Origin: Marvania coccoides | Lineage: Eukaryota > Chlorophyta > Trebouxiophyceae > Chlorellales > Chlorellaceae | NCBI GenBank assembly: GCA_963854735.1 | Contig: OY978105.1 | Location: 868,001-932,000 of the forward strand | Direction of reading: 5' to 3' | DNA: 64,000 bases | Shown: piece after piece, positions 23,628 to 35,400 of the stretch | Layout: each line of letters begins with the position of its first letter | Position numbering within the stretch: position 1 is the stretch's first letter | Translations under genes and position numbers: made by a program | Notes under the pieces: generated by a model | The model's input: only the letters and a program-made list of their open reading frames with translations | What the model was told of the DNA's origin: nothing | The model's database searches: none

Positions 23628-24048
23628 GGTTTCTATGCCGCCATCGCCTGGAGCTCCGAGATGATCTCCTTAATAATCAGCTTCAATCTTTAAATTGAAA
23701 CTCTTCAGGTTTTGCATAAAATTAGCGGTCGAGGGCCTTGGGTCTGTTTAAAAAAGAAAATGCAAAAAACTTTGACTGCGATTTCGCGAGCATATTCAGC
23801 TCAGAAGCACAGCCTGGAACCATCACACACGCCCTTCTAGCTATTGCACCGCAGAACAGAGCACACGGCACCTGTCACCGGCTTTCAACACTTTCAGAGA
23901 CCGAGCCCCTGATCAAACAGGAAACAAGCTAGAGGGCTCATCTCAGCAGGTAACAAAACTTGAAAAATTAATTAAAATGCGCATAAAATGATGTATTTCA
24001 CGCAACCATCTCCTGTTCTCCCTTTTTGCAGCTCTTCGAGAAAATAGG
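23628..24048. promoter_or_regulatory. Divergent spacer, PTGES2-like / PKG
   Basis: 421 bp between divergent start codons, containing both promoters and 5' UTRs. A CAG near 24,030 could be a 5' UTR splice acceptor. No clear core element is seen. Confidence 0.4.
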
Positions 24049-26873
24049 ATGGGAGGCTGTGTGAGCACTCCTGTGGCCGATGGGGTGGCAGCCATCGGGC
24101 CCCATCCCTCAGCCAAGACTCCGTCAAATCCCCAAGCAGCAGCACCCACCACAGCTGTCCCGGCAAAGCCTGATGCCACCCAAGCGCAGCGCCAGCGCCA
24201 AATGCAAAAGCGCATCGCCGTGGCCGCAGAGGCCCTGACCTCCGCTTCCGACGTGGAGATCCCCATCTACCCCAAAACGGACCTTTCCCGCCAGCTAATA
24301 AAGAGCGCCATGGCGGGAAATCTGCTGTTTCAGGGGCTGTCTCTTGGCGCTCGCCAGGCCATCGTTGACAGCATGAAACCGCAGATGGTGGTCGCTGGGG
24401 AGGTGATTATAGCGCAGGGAGACGACGATGCCACTGCCTACTACATCGTGGACCGTGGAGAGTTTGAGGTGTGGGTAGCAAAGGGCGAGAATGAGCCAAG
24501 GCCGGTGCAAATTTGCTCCCCTGGCTTTGGATTCGGGGAGCTGGCGCTGCTGTACTCCGCCCCTCGCGCTGCCACCGTGCGAGCTACGACCAACGGCAAG
24601 CTGTGGGTGATGCAGCGCTCTGTGTATGCGGCAATCAAGCGGGCGGTCCTGGAAGCCGCCGACATGCAAAAGAAAGAAATGCTGGAGGCAGTGCCCATGC
24701 TGGCGGTACTGGCGCCGGAGCACCAAGCCGCGGTGGCTGATGCGCTGGAGATGGTTGAATTCGGCGACGGCGACGTTATTTGCCGTGAGGGTGAGCACGG
24801 CGACCGCTTCTTCACCATCAAAGAAGGCGTGGTGGTCGTGAGCAAGGCTGGGGAAAACGTGGCAAAGCTGGGGGCGGGGGACTACTTTGGAGAACGGGCG
24901 CTCATTCGGGAGGAGCCGCGCGCTGCCACAGTCATCGCCCAAGGCTACGTGGTGTGCTACGCGCTGGGAAAGAAAGCATTTGACGAGCTGCTGGGCCCCA
25001 TTGAAGACGTGTGGCGGTACGAGAGCCTGCGCAGAGCGCCCATTCTGTCCAATCTGTCAGAGCGGCAGCTCTTTGAGCTCGCCCGCAGCGTGACCCGAGT
25101 GGAGTTTGCCAAAGGAGAGGCGGTGTTCCGGCAAGGAGACGTGGGTTCCACGTTTTATGTGGTGGAGGAAGGGCTGTTTGCGGTGACGAACGCGGCTGGC
25201 GTGGAGCTGGCGCGCTGTGGCAAGGGCAAGTGTTTCGGCGAGTTGGCGCTGCTGCGGGAGGAGCCTCGCGCGGCGACCGTCACTGCGATGGAGCCCTGCA
25301 AAGCACTTGCGTGCACAAGGGAGGTGTTTGACAGGCTGTTGGGGGGGCTGCAGGAGATTCGCAGCTTGTGGCGCTTTGAGGCGCTGTCGAAAGCCCCCCT
25401 GCTGGCTGGGCTGACGCAGCAGCAGCGCGTGCTGCTCTGCAACGCCTTCCTAATCTCAGAATTTGCAGCGGGGCAGGAGGTGGTGACCCAGGGCGACCCT
25501 GGGGACGCTTTCTTTGTGGTTGAAAAGGGCGAATGCTCCGTGGTTTTGGATGGCGCAAAAGAGCTGGCCCGCCTGGGCCCAGCGTCCTACTTCGGTGAAA
25601 GGGCGCTGCTGCGCAATGAGCCTCGCGCTGCCACGGTGCGTGCAGCCACTGACACCACTCTGCTGCGCCTGGGGCGTGCTGACTTTGAGACGCTGCTGGG
25701 GTCGCTGGAGGCGGTGCTGCGCCAGCAGACAGCTACGTATGACGTGAATCTCACCATCCCAAAGATCACCAAGGTAATTTTAGAGTCTTCAGAAGTTGTT
25801 TTATTGCCGTTTGATGGTATTTTTTGCATTTTTCTATTTTCAGGCGCTGTCAATGCAAGATTTCCAGCATATTGCGGTACTGGGAAGCGGCGCCTTCGGC
25901 CGCGTGACCCTAGTGCGCCACGAGGACCGCTGCTACGCGTTGAAAGCCATGTCAAAGGCGCATGTTGTGCAGGCAGGGCTCACCGCACACATCAAGCGCG
26001 AAAAAGCCATCATGTCGGAGCTGGCCTCCCCTTTTCTAGTCTCTCTGGCGGCTTCATTCCAGGATGCGTCTTCACTGTACATGGTACTGGAGGCGGTGCA
26101 GGGCGGCGAGCTGTTTGCGTACCTTCAGTCTAAAGAACGGCTGCTGAGCGAGGCGGAAGCCAGATTTTATGCTGGATGCGTGGTACTGGGGCTGGAGTTC
26201 ATGCACGATCGCGGCATTGCGTGGCGGTAAGTCCAAATAGTTTTACCTCGATTTAAAATGTCACGAGAGACTGTATTAATTCATCCGCTGCCGCACAACA
26301 AATTCCAGGGACCTCAAGCCTGAAAACCTGCTGCTGGACAGCTCTGGCTACCTCAAAATCACCGACTTTGGGTTCGCCAAGCGCATAGGCTCCGCTTCCC
26401 GGTCATACACTCTGTGTGGCACACCCGAGTACTTAGCACCAGAGCTGGTCACCCAGGCAGGGCACACGAGAGCGGTTGACTGGTGGGCGGTAGGCATCCT
26501 AATCTACGAGATGGTGGCTGGGGTGCCTCCGTTTAACCAGGAAGAAAGGGTGGCCATGTTTCGCGCGATTTGCAACGTTTCGTATCGCATGCCAAACCAC
26601 TTCAGTCCCGCGCTGCAGGACCTCGTAAGGCAGCTGCTGGTGCGCGTGCCCAATCGAAGGCTGGGGTGTATGCAGGGCGGGGTGGCGGAGCTGAAAAATC
26701 ACCCCTGGTTTACTGGATTTAATTGGGACACGCTGGCGCAGCGAAAGATGGCGGCCCCATACGTTCCCAAGGTGAAGGGCCCGGAAGACGCCAGCAATTT
26801 CAGCGCCATTCATGACACAGCGTCGCGCGCTGACACCCGCTATATTTCCACGGGCATTTTCAAAGATTTTTGA
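24049..26873 (+). CDS. PKG: cGMP-dependent protein kinase with four cyclic-nucleotide domains
   Basis: Exons 24049-25773, 25844-26226, 26309-26873; 890 aa. N-terminal MGGCVS fits N-myristoylation plus palmitoylation, so membrane attachment is likely. Four cyclic-nucleotide-binding domains follow (about 95-570), each with a complete phosphate cassette of the form FGE-L/R-AL...PRAATV, the Arg lying near residues 174, 291, 407 and 526. The Thr after RAA favours cGMP over cAMP by family rule. The AGC kinase domain (about 585-845) has GSGAFGRV, the ATP-site Lys in YALKAMSK (about 609), WRDLKPEN, TDFGFAKR, CGTPEYLAPEL, and the AGC tail ending in FKDF. WRD replaces the usual YRD of this group. The layout is that of protist and algal PKGs rather than animal ones, which have two cNBDs. 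Confidence 0.95.
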
Positions 26874-26972
26874 GGCCTCTTGAAGACATCCCGCCCCGTC
26901 TTTAATAATAAATTGTTAAAATGTTCTTACGAAAGAGGGAGATAAATCAGTTCGAGAGTCATGCTAGGTGTC

Positions 26973-28866
26973 CAAGTCGTATATAAACGCGAGGGCGAGA
27001 GTCAGTAACATAAACAAGCAGTCCACGGCCGGTGGACGCCACAGAAGAAAGAAAAACAAAAAAGGGGGCTGAAAAGCAAGTAATAAAAGCAGAAGCAGCA
27101 GCAGAGAACAGAAGCATTGTGCTGAAAGACTATTGATATTCTATACTGACAGTAAGAGAAAGGCCGGCGGTGGTGGGGTGCAGCTGTTGGGCCGGCGCAA
27201 CTAAAAGAATGATGCATTGAATAAAAAAGAAAACCCCAGCGGAAAAAATGGAAGCCAAGCTCGCATTAACGTAAAAATAACAAAGTATTCTCAAAAATAA
27301 CGATTTTATTTTGCCAGCGGTGGCAGTAGCAGCAGCGAGTGGTAGCGTCAGCGGCGGCTGGTTGTGGCGGGCTCCATTTAGACGGCTGCGGGAGGGGGGG
27401 GAGAGGCGCACTGGGGCACGCCGGTGGGGTCGCACAGGGGGCTGTCGCAGCCGCATGCGTGGGGGGTGAGCACGGTCATGGTGAACTTGCAGGGAGTGAC
27501 CTCCACGATGTCCACAATGTCACGGGGGTGGCCCAGAGCGTCAACGCCGCCGTAGCCGCACACGTACTTCACGGTGGTGGAGCGCACGGTGTTGATGGGG
27601 CAGGCAAAGACCGGGCCGGGCAGAGGAGAGGGGAACTTGGAGACTCCGCTGCGCAGGGGCATGGGGGCGAGTCCAGGGCGGTAGCCCGCGACGGAGTCAC
27701 GGCGGAGGCCTCCATCGTACACTTCGACGGTCCAGGGCAGGGCGGTGGCGGGCAGAGCGGCGCGAGCGGCGGCAGTCGCGGCGGCATTCAATAGCCCGAG
27801 GTCGTAGCGGTCGCGGATGTTCTTGCCCTTGACGTTGACCTCGTTTCCGTTGACGTGGTAGATGGCCTTGGAGCTCACGCCATACTCGATGGTGAAGTCC
27901 TACATTACGTGAAAACCATACGTGTGTTAGTACAGTGAAGTGCAACAAATAAGATGTCAAAAGTAAGAAAAAAAGTAACAACGAATGCGCTAGGACATAA
28001 ATACATATATAGTACTCACCCAGGTGGAGATGTTGAGGCCTGCGTAGGGCGCTCCGGTCTCAGACTTGGGCTGGTAGGGGCGCGGGTAGAAGATGAAGGT
28101 GTCGAGGGATCCAGTCCACGCGGATCCAGGCACGGTGGTAACACCGAGGGCATTCACGACTCCCGTGGAGGGCGTAGACAAGCACTTGACGGTGCCAGGG
28201 GCCTGTTTGAGCTGACGGGCAGCGTTGGCTGCAGTGGAAGAGAAAGGGAAGGAAGCGGCGTAAGCTTGCTTGAAGTGATTGATTCAAAGGGGCAAAGGGT
28301 GATGTACGCAGGGCGAGTACTAGCTGCTGCCAACACAGACACGCCAGCGAGAGGCAAGGTGAAGACCTGAGCAAACAAAAGAGCAAGACCAACTCACCGG
28401 TGGCCAGGAGGCCGAATGCCAGGAGGATGATAGCAGCAGCACGCATTGTGGTGTGGAGAGGCACTGAACGTTGACGACCAGCAAGAAGTATAAAACAAAT
28501 AATAAATAAATTGATTGATGTGATGTGGAGCGGGGGAGGAATGAAGAGAAATTCTCTAAACTGGGGGGAGTACGAAGTGTAGGAGCGCACAACGAGACTA
28601 CAGCTGCCTTCCTACAGGACCAGCTTCGTAAAGGTCGCGAAGCAGCCCAAAATTGCCGAGAAGCTGCCAATTTATGCCGAGAAGCATGCGAATCACAGAA
28701 TATTTGTCAACTGCTGGAAATCTGAAGATAACCACGGCGCTGACAACGATATAGGGGCTTTTCTTGGTTGGCACGGCGCAAAGCTTGCTGTTCTGGCGGT
28801 CTGTGTAAGATTCATGTGTGACGGCGTTTGTACTCATCGGAGCTGGACTGTATGGAAAAAAGAAAG
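26973..28866 (-). repeat. Inverted duplication, arm B (about 1.9 kb)
   Basis: Reverse complement of arm A (about 15,585-17,472) at near identity. It carries the second MRH gene with its introns and flanks. Outside the arms the flanks diverge abruptly, although both outer flanks hold the 14-mer TGGCTATCGTTGGC (about 15,370 and, reversed, about 28,920). Confidence 0.9.
27378..28446 (-). CDS. Secreted MRH-domain protein, copy B
   Basis: Exons 28446-28398, 28228-28020, 27899-27378; 259 aa, with exactly the exon sizes of copy A (49, 209, 522 nt). The translated third exon is the same in both copies. The signal peptide differs by Leu for Ile (MRAAAIILLAFG). Nucleotide differences within exons are mostly silent, for example AAT/AAC in the LLNAAAT segment, so both copies look functional. 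Domain content is as in copy A: signal peptide, MRH-like RSTTVKYVCG and VEVTPCKF, Cys-rich tail. The two genes point toward each other across the 9.5-kb core. Gene conversion or very recent duplication would explain the identity. Confidence 0.75.
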
Positions 28867-30242
28867 CTTGTACTACGAGTGCGGCCCACGCTCTCCCACC
28901 GTCATCCTCGTTTTGCTGCCAACGATAGCCACGTATGGTAGACCCAGCTGTGTTTTGAGGGATGGGCTGTTGGCTACTCGACGAAATGGCGAGCGAATTT
29001 TAAAATGCGATCGAATTGGAATTGAAAAATAATCACGAGTTCAACGAGTTCTCTGGTCAATGGTTAGTATCCGCCATGGCCGCTCAAATACTCTGCAAAA
29101 CCGGCCATTCACAGATAGTCTTGTCGCGCGATTGTAGGGTACGACAACTGGGCGGAAAGAGAGCAATTTGAAATGGGCATTGAAAGAAAACCCCTCCGGT
29201 GTCCGACTCAAAAGTCGCGATGTGGATTACAGCGGTATTCTTCAGAAGAAGACGGCGGGGTGTAAATTTTCGATCACTCTGGCCTGGCGTCGAGAACAGC
29301 CCTGAAAGTAGCTGAACACAAAAGGCATCAAAGATGTTTTTAGGCTCAACCTTGACTTGCGGTTCTCTATAGGGGCAACCACGGTACCAACTTCGGTAGT
29401 AGACGTCAAACCATCTGTAAAACCTTGAAACCTCACCTACAAAACTGCGGCAAAAAGAGGTTGAAAATCGGGCTGAAAGACGTGGGGCTGTCGCGTGACT
29501 GTGCCAGAGCATTGAGTGGGGGGGGGGAAATAATGCAGAATTTCTTTCTCTCATCTTTCTTCTTTCTTCTTTCTTCTTTCTTCTTTCTTCTTTCTTCTTT
29601 CTTCTTTCTTCTTTCTTCTTTCTTCTTTCTTCTTTCTTCTTTCTTCTTTCTTCTTTCTTCTTTCTTCTTTCTTCTTTCTTCTTTCTTCTTTCTTCTTGAG
29701 AAAAATGAGACAATGGGATAACCTCATCGGTTTGAGGTTTGAGGGTTTTTTTAATCTCATCGTTGGCCTTGGCAATAAAGATGGTCAACCGAAGGGTTTT
29801 TTTTGCCTGAATTTAGTCATTCAGTGTTTAAATCTGCACCAAAAAACACTAGTCATACCAGTCTAGGGAAGTTGGCTCGATCTCAGAGGATTTATGGCCC
29901 AACTGCTGCGCGGCGCAAAAAACAACAGCCACAAAATTGCCCTGGTAGTTCAAAGCGCCTGGAAAAAATCTCAAAAATCTTTAAGCCAAATGCATCCCTT
30001 GAAAATATAATTATTCTGGGCGCAATGGAAGTTTCACTGAAGAGAAAGCCCCAGCGGTCACAAGGCTGCATTGGAATTCTCCCGGACAAAATCGAAAATT
30101 GCTGCTTTTTTGCATCCCCCCAAGATAAAATAAATACCGTGAAGGTCTTAACCCAGTTTAGAGAGGGGAATTGAGGGCCAATTGCGTTTGGCGAGGTCTG
30201 TCTGCTGGAGCGTCCCTCGCCATCGCTGGCATTCCCAATCAA
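28867..30242. other. Gene-poor region with microsatellite
   Basis: AT-rich sequence between MRH copy B and the kinase gene. Apart from the heptamer repeat, a 123-codon open stretch at 29,803-30,174 (+) has AT-rich codons unlike neighbouring genes, no recognisable motif and no splice context. I do not call it a gene. Confidence 0.5.
29555..29697. repeat. Heptamer microsatellite (TTTCTTC)n
   Basis: About 20 tandem copies of TTTCTTC on the + strand with almost no interruptions. Because 7 is not a multiple of 3, three units make a 21-base, seven-codon cycle. The repeat therefore stays open in several frames and falsely reads as EERRKKK repeats on the minus strand. Confidence 0.95.
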
Positions 30243-31996
30243 ATGCATTCCCGTGCGCAGGGAAGTGATCAATCGGCCCTAGATTATACCTCCCTCAGCC
30301 AATTTGACCAGTTCAAGGCGCTGAGCTCCCGAGAGTGAGCGGCGCGCAGTGCCATAGCAACAGCAATTTCATCTGTCCCTCTAACCCAAGTATCGCTGCC
30401 TCCTGCAGGAGTTCAACTATTTTTAAAGCACGATGCGTGGCTTCCGGCAAGACTGTGGCCATTAAGCGCTACGAGCGGGAGGGGCTCAGTGCCAAGGAAG
30501 CAATCCACGTTGCAAGGGAAATTCACATCCACGAGACCCTCATGAGCAGCGAACCTGGCATAGTGCAGGTCTTTGGGTCTTTCGAAGACGCCCAATTCAT
30601 CTGCATTGTGATGGTGAGTGCGGAAACAAAAAGTTTGCTGCTATTTACTTGCATTTTGGGGGGAACTGACAACCAACGATGCGAGCTGCTTTTCTCAATT
30701 CTCCACCTGCAGGAGCTCTGCGCCGGAGATATATTTGACATCGTGCTCTCCAAGCACAAGCGTGGGGTAGCTGAGGCGTTTGCCGTCAACCGAGTGATTC
30801 GACCGCTCCTGGTCACCCTGGACAGGATCTACTCCTGCTACGGAGTCATTCACCGCGACATCAAGCCCGAAAACGTGCTGCTGACCCCCTCTGGCGAGCT
30901 CCGCCTCGCCGACTTTGGCACCGCCATCTCGCAGCTCACCGAAGTGCCATTTCTGGCGCTGGGGACGCTGGATTTTATGGCGCCAGAGGTGATGCGCAAC
31001 ACGCCGCCACAGGGGGCTGTGGAGTCACCTTGCACCACCCCTGAGATGCTGGTCGAGATGGGACTGCTGCCGTACGGTCACAAAGTAGACGTGTGGTCGC
31101 TGGGGGCCATGGCGTACGAGCTGATCGTAGGGGAGCCGCCATTTTGGCACGAAAATGACGCTGAAACCAAGCGGATGATCATGGAGGTAAGCTTACATGA
31201 TTTGGGGGCGACAAAATGTATTTAAACGCTGCCATCGTTGTCCCCGAGTGGAGTGAAACCACCTTCCACCTGAATACAAAGCCTCTTTAACAGGTATAAA
31301 TATAACTATATCCACGTTTCTCAGGGTACCTATCTGCACATCCCTCCCCGCCTGCGCGGCACCCCTTTTTCGAGCTTTGTGACCGCTGCCCTGCAACGCG
31401 ACCCCGCCGCCCGACCCTCCGCTGCCGAGCTGCTGCACCACGAGTGGATGGCGCAGCACTCCAGCGCTAGCTATGCAGACAAACTTCATGAGAAGGAGCT
31501 GCAGAGATGGTCAGTGGATGGCAAGCAGGATCTCAATGAAGGCTCGGACAAGGGCTGGAAGCTGGAAGCTTCACCCACAGCGATACACGTTGATGTGGAC
31601 ACCACTGGAGGCATCTACTCTGCAGCTGCTGACGGCAAGGGGGAGATTCCAATGCAGCCTGGAGCGCTTCCACTCACTGCTGCAACTGCCACTGAAACGA
31701 TCGAGGGGGTGCTGGCAGCCATCGAGGCGATCCATCTGAATGGCAGGGGTGCAGAAATATCTAGCCACCACAGTTCGGCGGTGACGCTCGATGGGTTTGA
31801 TGAAAGTGTGGGAGTCAGCGTCGCCCAAGCTGCCGCTTCAGCGCCTGTTGGGGCTCAAAGTCCGAGTGTGGGCCAAGTGAGGAGGGTTCAGTCCTCTCAT
31901 GCAAAGAATCAGCAGGCTGGGAACGGTTGGTTGAGGAAATTTTCTCTCAAACGCAACGACTCCAACGCTGCAGCGCCGACAGATGACGCAGTGTGA
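30243..31996 (+). CDS. Ser/Thr protein kinase, atypical glycine loop
   Basis: Four exons, 30243-30334, 30409-30613, 30713-31186, 31325-31996; 480 aa. The kinase domain spans about residues 20-305: FDQFKALSSRESSTIFKARC at the place of the Gly-rich loop, the ATP Lys in KTVAIKRY, VIHRDIKPENVLL, LADFGTA, GTLDFMAPEVM, and VDVWSLGAMAYELIVGEPPF. Catalytic Lys, HRD and DFG are all present, but the GxGxxG loop is missing (SRESSTIF). Insertions occur around the activation segment. The C-terminal ~170 residues are low-complexity and end in a basic, Ser-rich stretch (GNGWLRKFSLKRNDSN). The ATG at 30243 was chosen because its exon joins in frame (GA|G) through a clear GTGAGC/TGCAG intron. Subfamily is unclear; the catalytic core resembles Aurora/CAMK-like kinases. 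Confidence 0.85.
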
Positions 31997-32499
31997 ACTT
32001 TCGCATCTGGGCTGCGTGTGCATAAGCGACGACTGTTGATTCCACTATTTAAAAAAGAATGATTTCCCACCATATCTTTATTCTTTTCTTCCATAAGAAA
32101 TGTACATGCTGTATTTTCATTCAAATGTTTTTGCCACCGCTTTCGTGCCGCTCTCAGGCCTTTTTATACTGCCAAGTGATTCAATCTTCAAGTGTTATGC
32201 GTGGCACTTTTTCATATGGACAAATCCCGCATCCTTTTTTCTTTCATCAACCATAGTTGCGCCTTCCTTGTGGGCCGACATGGGCGTGCTAGTGTGGCGC
32301 CCCCCTAATTTATCCTAAAATTTTCACTCTCGTTTCCCCTAGCCCATGCCTATCGTATGTCCACTAAATTTATTTAACGCTTTGCAGATTCAATCAAAGT
32401 AAAGAAACCATTTTTGCACGTCAAAGTAAACTGTGCCAAGAAAATTCAAAAAGCAAACAAAAAAAACGCTGCTGCTAGCTAGTTCAGTTGAGATATCGC
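31997..32499. other. Convergent 3' spacer
   Basis: AT-rich sequence between the 3' ends of the kinase and cohesin genes. No gene is seen. Confidence 0.6.
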
Positions 32500-35400
32500 C
32501 TACCGCCGCGGCCGCCGGCGCCGCGCGTGCAACTCCTCCTCCTCCTCCTCACTCTCGCTGTCAGACGCAGCAGCAGGGTCAGTGTCTGCCGCCGCTCCGC
32601 TGCTGCGCCCTCTCATGCCAGGCAGCTGCTCCTCCGTGGGCAGCACGTCCGTCCCAGGCCCCTCCTCCTCCTCCTCTTCTTCCTCCTCCTCAGACTCCCC
32701 CCCCTCCTCTTCACTCTCGGCCTCCTGCTGAACGTCTTCGTGGCCAACCACCGGGAAATCCATAGCTGGCTCCTCCAGCACCTCCACAAGCTCCTCTTCC
32801 TCCTCCTCTTCGTCTGAAGAAGCTTCCAGCACGGGAGCAGGATTGGCGCCCCGCCCCCGCGTCGGTTGAGTCCTCACCGGCGCCTGTTTAGGCTTGCGCA
32901 CCAGCACGCCCTCCTCCTCGTCGCTGCTCTCTTCCCCAGCGCCAGGCGCAAAGCTGATCCTGCGCCCCGCAGCGGCCTTGGCGCGGCCCCGAGCGCCCCC
33001 GCCCCGCCGCCGAGCGCCGCCAGTAGGCCGCTCAGACTGCGTTTGCAGGGCCTCGCAGTACTGCAGGTACAGCCCCCAGTCGCTCTCCTCGTCCTCCGCC
33101 TCCTCTTCGTCTTCTGTCCTAGGGAAAGCCGGCACACCCGGCACCTGGGCCGCCGCCTCCACAATTTCGGCCAAAACCTTCTCTGCAGCGGCGCCTTTGA
33201 CGCGTACCATGAAATAAGACGTCCCCTGAAGGAAGTCCTCGCGGTCTAGGCCGCCCTCCAGCGCCCACTTGGCGCCTTCGGTGGTGACGAATGCGAGCGT
33301 TGCTGCGGGGGAATTGAAGCTCGCCAGGCTGTTTGCGATGCCCTCACTGAGCGCGATGAAAGGCGCTAGCATGTCATCCTCCTCGACGTCCGCCCCCGAC
33401 TCGCGTTCCGCCTCCGCAGCAGCCTTGCACCGCTGGTAAGCCACCTGCATGGCACCGAGGTAAATTCCTGGCAGGTGCTCGCTGTCTACCGCTTTCAAGC
33501 GGCGCACCAGGTCCTTGGCGATCTCCCCCACGCTGGGCGCGTCGGGGGAGTGCCAGTGCGACAGCAGCTGCGCCGCCAGCTGCCGGTATTGCGGCACCGC
33601 CCCGCCCGCGCACAACCGCGCCACAATCTGCGCTGAGGTGGCGGCAGGGAGGCGCAGCATCGCGGTGGACGACGACGGCGCCACCTCGACGCCAGGCTCC
33701 GGTGTGGGGGGCGCCACGAGCGCGGCTTCCATGCCCTTCCACAGCAAAGAAACGGCGGCGTCGGAGGGGCGATACGCCGCCTCTCGCAGCGCTTCCGGCA
33801 AGTTGTGGGCGCTGAACACGGTCATGAGATCCGCCTGCGCAGTTGCCACAGCTTGCACTAGGTCCATAGCGCCCCGGGAGTCCGCCCCCCGGGCGATAGC
33901 CTCCAGCTGTGACGCCAGTGTGGACTGCGCTGCTGAGAGGCGGCCCAGGGCCGAAAGGTCGGGAGACTCGTGATCGAGGTCGGCCAAGTCGCTGACCAGC
34001 AGAATTAGCGCCGCTTTGGCGGTTGCGGTGATGAGAGGGGCCGGCAGGTCGACTCCCGCAGCTGCCAGCTCGAGTATTCTCCCCAAGCCTTCTCGCCCCG
34101 TGGCAGACGCTGCAAACCCTGAGGGGTGCACCTCCACCAGCGCCACGGCGCGGCACGCCGCCGCGCGCGCTGCAAACAGCTCGGGGCTCTCTTCCTGTCC
34201 GCCGGAGCTGCGGAACGTCGCCGCCGCGGCCGCCAGCGCAGCGGTGCCGGCGAGCTCCAGCCCCGATGCCGCTTTGTCCAGCTCCAGCGCGGTGGAGGTG
34301 ACGCACTCGGAGAGCACGGCGCGCGCGGCGTCTTTGGTGGTATCTGGTCCTTCTTTCACGCAGCACACCAAGGCATCGGTGCAGGCCCTGGCGAGGCCGC
34401 GGTCGTCGTGCATGAAGTAGACCTCCTTGACGGTGGTGAGGAGGGAGGCGAGGGCGGCCTCCTGGCGGCGCAGGGAGTACACCTCCAGCTTGAGCTCCGG
34501 GATCAAAGAAACCACCTGAAGCAGAAATGAGGGAGGAGAGAAGGAAGGTTTGATGCGTGGAAGAAATTTGGAAAATGCTTATTTAGGTGATTAAAAAGTT
34601 AAAACATAAGGGAGCGTATAAGTTCGTTAACATTATTGCAAAAGTCTTACCGCTTCTGCCAAGGCCGGCTGCGATTGGAACTTCCGCAGCAGCGCCTGGA
34701 GCTCCTTCTGCAGCGCCAGAGTCGCGTCCTGGCGCGCGGTGTCGCGCGCAGCCGCCTGACGGTCCCTGCCGCGCCCAGCAGAGTGGTGCCCTGCAGCGCC
34801 CGGCCCTGCCGCACAGCGCAGCGCCGCCACCAAGCAGCGCGCCAAATCCAGGCCCGCCGCGTCCCCCAGAGCCTCCACCGCGGTGTCCGCCTTCAGCCAC
34901 TCCACCATCAGCCGCCAGTTGCGTAAGGCAGCGGTCCTGGGCGCTAAAGACGACACAACCAGAGCGGTGAGACCCTCAGCGAGAGGAGGAGCCTCCGCAG
35001 GGTCCACGTCCACGCCCGTCTCGTCGCCCTCCATGTCCGCTTCTTCAGCAGCCAACATGCGCAGCACGCGTAGCACGCCAGCCAGCTCCACTTCCTCGTC
35101 CGAACGCTGCCCCGGGGCGACATTTTTCTTTCCTCGGCCGCGCCCTGCGGCGGCACTGGGTCCCGCGGCACCGCTGCCCAGCGCCTCCCTGCCCAGGTCC
35201 TTCAGCATGCCAGCCGCCAGGTCCGCAGCTGCAGCGCGCAAAGCGGGCGAAGCGTCGCTGGTGAGCCGAACGACCTTCAGGCCGAGCTCTGCCGGGAGGT
35301 GGCCCGCGCGCACGAGCAGAGTGGCCAGGCGGACACCTGCTACCGCTACGGCGTCGTCTTTGTCCTCCATTAACTCCTTGAAGCGGTCGGCAAAGCGGTC

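Noticed and set aside
29084..29788. Long minus-strand frame with EERRKKK repeats
   Set aside because: Created by the heptamer microsatellite, which has no stop in these frames; flanking residues show no domain.
29803..30174. 123-codon open frame in the gene-poor region
   Set aside because: AT-rich codons unlike the neighbours, no motif, no splice partner; likely chance.
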